A DNA stretch of 22,518 nucleotides, from contig JABLYK010000033.1 of NCBI GenBank assembly GCA_018265835.1, forward strand, positions 1 to 22,518, given 5' to 3'. This stretch comes from Oscillospiraceae bacterium (GTDB lineage: Bacteria; Bacillota; Clostridia; Oscillospirales; Oscillospiraceae). Below the pieces are notes generated by a model. That model was not told where the DNA came from. It worked only from the letters and a program-made list of their open reading frames with translations, and did not search any database. Shown here one piece after another: positions 20,381 to 22,518 of the stretch (the stretch's first letter is position 1; each line of letters starts with the position of its first letter). A program made the translations under genes and the position numbers.

Positions 20381-22432
20381 ATGCCTGTGTACACCGAGGG
20401 AAACGAGCAGATTTATTGGGAGGCGAGAAAGCGCTTTCTCCTGGATGGAACCGTAAGCGATGCCGTTGACCCCAACATTGCCGCATCCTGGCGGCGTTCC
20501 GCCGCCTATGGCGTGGACGCCAAGGCAACCGCGCTGTACCACGACCGAAATATGAATGTCCTGACAAACGGCATTGAGCTGCTCAATACACGGGACGCAT
20601 ATTTCTATTCGGCTGAATCGGAGCTGCTGAGCTCCATTGGGGCGGCAATCGTGTTTACGGACGATCATTTTGACGTGTTTGCGATCCGCGGGAACCGGGA
20701 GCTGAAGGATGAGCTGCGCGCCATGAACTTCCGCTTCGGCACCAATCTGGCCGAATCGAACGTGGGGACGACGGCGCTGTCCATGTCGTTCTTTTCCGGG
20801 CAGGAGGTTTGGGTCTGCGGCAGCGAGCATTATATGCGGGCGCTGACGAAGTATATCTGTGTAGCCAACTGTTCGCAGGCGAATTTCAAGAGCACGTCCG
20901 GCGTTCTGTATCCCAGTATGATTATCATTCCGATTGAGAAATATCAGGAGCAGTACCGGTTCCTGTTCTCCTATATTCTCAGCACGCATATGTATCGCCA
21001 GCGCAGTGTGATGAACTCGAATTATCTGATCTACAACAGCATCATCAACCTCATGACGGAGATGAATGCGATTCACTACATTGCGCTGGACAACGACAAC
21101 CGCATCATTGACCTCAGCGACGGCCTTTTGAATCAGCTAAGCCTGCAATATACCCACGTGATCGGAAGTGAGCTGCGCACGGTCTTCCCCTGTCTCGCAC
21201 AGACGATGGAGGAAGGGAAGCTGGGCGATTCCATGAACTTGACGGGCTGCACCCATATCATGTCGCCCAAGCTTGGCAGTTACTATGCCAGATGTGTGGA
21301 GATCCGCAACGACGGAGACCGGATCGGCAAGGTGGTGCTGATGTCCAGCGCGCCGCTGGGCATGAAGGCGCTGCCTACGGGCGATCACATTCCGGCGGCG
21401 GAGACGGACGCGGTGGAGCGGGGGCAGATGCAGCCACAGGCGCCGCACCGCTCGTCCTTTTCCGCAAAATATACGTTTAACGACCTGTGCGGCTCGTGTC
21501 AGGCCTTCAACGAAGCGGTCTACCGGGCGCAGCGCGTTGCAAAAAGCGACAGCAGCGTGCTCATTCTCGGCGAGAGCGGAACGGGGAAAGAGCTGTTCGC
21601 GCAGGCGATCCACAACGCCAGCAGCCGGCGCGGCCACCCATTCGTCTCCATCAACTGCGCGGCCATGCCGAGAGAGCTGATCAGCAGCGAGCTGTTCGGC
21701 TATGTGGAGGGCGCGTTTACGGGCGCGCGCAAGAACGGCGCGCCGGGCAAGATCGAGCTTGCGAACAAGGGCACGCTCTTCCTCGACGAAATCGGCGATA
21801 TGCCGCTCGACCTGCAGGTGCACCTGCTCAAAGTGCTGGAGGACAAGGCGTTTACCCGCCTGGGCGACAGCAAGAGCAAGACCGTGGACATCCGCGTCAT
21901 CGCGGCGACCAATCAGGATCTGAACAAGCTGGTGCGGGAGGGCGCGTTCCGGCTGGACCTGTATTACCGGCTGAACGTCTTTGCGCTGGAGCTGCCGCCC
22001 CTGCGCGGGCGCGTTTCCGACATTCCGCAGCTCACGCGCCTGTTTATCAAACAGTGTGCGCAGCGGCTCGGCAAGCAGGTGTCCAACATCTCTCCCGAGG
22101 CGCTCGGCGCGTTCATGGCCTACAGCTGGCCGGGCAATCTGCGCGAGCTGCGAAACGCGGTGGAATCGAGCGTCAATCTGGCGATGAACGAAGAGATCGT
22201 GCTGAGCGATATTCCAACGGCGATCCTGCGGGCGACCGGTATCCAGCCGGAAAAAGCCGCATCCAGCTCCCTGCTGCTGACAGAGCTGAACTCTGCCGGA
22301 AAGCGCGCGGAGACCGAAATGATTCTGGAGCTGATGGAGCGTTACCACGGCAACAAAAGCGTGGTGGCAGAAAAGCTCGGCATTTCCCGCCCGGCGCTCT
22401 ACCGAAAGCTGAAAAAAATTCAGGGGGACTGA
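20381..22432 (+). CDS. Sigma-54-dependent enhancer-binding activator (AcoR/DhaR-like)
   Basis: 683 residues from ATG 20381. Starts at 20378 and GTG 20387 are also possible, since GGGAG lies at 20373-20377 and GTG has the best spacing; GTG 20357 lacks a ribosome site. The N-terminal part (about 1-220) has IAASWRRSAAYGVD and NFRFGTNLAESNVGTTALSM, typical of GAF-type sensors in AcoR-like proteins. A PAS-like segment follows (about 225-345). The AAA+ domain shows Walker A GESGTGKE at 397-404, GAFTGA at 444-449 for sigma-54 contact, Walker B LFLDEIGD at about 466-473, and YYRLNVFALELPPLRGR. A Fis-type helix-turn-helix ends the protein (GNKSVVAEKLGISRPALYRK). It probably senses a pathway metabolite and activates the divergent dehydrogenase operon. 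Confidence 0.95.
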   Translation: MPVYTEGNEQIYWEARKRFLLDGTVSDAVDPNIAASWRRSAAYGVDAKATALYHDRNMNVLTNGIELLNTRDAYFYSAESELLSSIGAAIVFTDDHFDVFAIRGNRELKDELRAMNFRFGTNLAESNVGTTALSMSFFSGQEVWVCGSEHYMRALTKYICVANCSQANFKSTSGVLYPSMIIIPIEKYQEQYRFLFSYILSTHMYRQRSVMNSNYLIYNSIINLMTEMNAIHYIALDNDNRIIDLSDGLLNQLSLQYTHVIGSELRTVFPCLAQTMEEGKLGDSMNLTGCTHIMSPKLGSYYARCVEIRNDGDRIGKVVLMSSAPLGMKALPTGDHIPAAETDAVERGQMQPQAPHRSSFSAKYTFNDLCGSCQAFNEAVYRAQRVAKSDSSVLILGESGTGKELFAQAIHNASSRRGHPFVSINCAAMPRELISSELFGYVEGAFTGARKNGAPGKIELANKGTLFLDEIGDMPLDLQVHLLKVLEDKAFTRLGDSKSKTVDIRVIAATNQDLNKLVREGAFRLDLYYRLNVFALELPPLRGRVSDIPQLTRLFIKQCAQRLGKQVSNISPEALGAFMAYSWPGNLRELRNAVESSVNLAMNEEIVLSDIPTAILRATGIQPEKAASSSLLLTELNSAGKRAETEMILELMERYHGNKSVVAEKLGISRPALYRKLKKIQGD

Positions 22433-22471
22433 GTCCAAAAACAAAAAAATCCCGGCAGCACAACTGAATTG

Positions 22472-22518
22472 CACCCCATTTGTTAGACAGTATGATATAC
22501 TATCTAACAAGTGGGGTG
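22472..22518. repeat. Long imperfect palindrome, possible insertion-sequence end or MITE, cut by window edge
   Basis: CACCCCATTTGTTAGA (22472-22487) and TCTAACAAGTGGGGTG (22503-22518) are inverted copies with one mismatch; the centre AGTAT-GAT-ATACT also pairs. The window ends exactly with the right arm. A GTTAGACA-type terminus resembles IS3-family ends, but no transposase is visible here. It could instead act as a terminator-like hairpin after the activator gene. Confidence 0.45.

Overview
The window reads as a GC-rich anaerobic Gram-positive chromosome, most like gut Clostridia of the Oscillospiraceae type. This is inferred from strong AGGAGG-type ribosome sites, TTGACA/TATAAT promoters, Rho-independent terminators and several oxygen-sensitive or fermentative enzyme families. 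No rRNA, tRNA or CRISPR array was seen.

Region 1 (1-5.7 kb). A DUF2148 iron-sulfur protein (cut by the window edge) and a MarR regulator lie on the minus strand. Two near-identical palindromes flank the MarR gene. Divergent from them is a complete agmatine deiminase operon: putrescine carbamoyltransferase, agmatine/putrescine exchanger, agmatine deiminase and carbamate kinase. It makes ATP from agmatine, releasing ammonia and CO2, and it ends at a strong terminator.

Region 2 (5.7-9.6 kb). A TetR regulator faces a flavodoxin-plus-two-[4Fe-4S] protein (EFR1 type). Next comes an MBOAT O-acyltransferase with an SGNH-hydrolase partner, a typical pair for O-acylation of a surface polymer.

Region 3 (9.6-13.7 kb). 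A second TetR regulator sits before an operon with two 2-hydroxyacyl-CoA dehydratase-family subunits and a 51-residue membrane protein. The same perfect 17-bp palindrome stands before both tetR and the operon, so the regulon can be read directly. No ATP-dependent dehydratase activator is in the window.

Region 4 (13.7-14.4 kb) has no convincing intact gene. It holds hairpins and a frame-broken coding remnant.

Region 5 (14.4-22.5 kb) is a minus-strand operon: CaiA-like acyl-CoA dehydrogenase, FixA- and FixB-like electron transfer flavoprotein subunits, and two tandem class III CoA-transferases. A sigma-54 enhancer-binding activator is divergent from it. The intergenic region has a near-consensus -24/-12 promoter (TGGCCCG-N4-TTGCA) aimed at the dehydrogenase, plus repeated TGTTACA motifs suited to activator binding. 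It looks like an inducible system for reducing an enoyl-CoA as electron sink, related to carnitine/crotonobetaine reduction and to Stickland-type Had/Fld pathways, but with an unidentified substrate. Regions 3 and 5 together hold most steps of a 2-hydroxy acid reduction route, though their separate regulators leave it open whether they act together. A long imperfect palindrome resembling an insertion-sequence end lies at the right edge.
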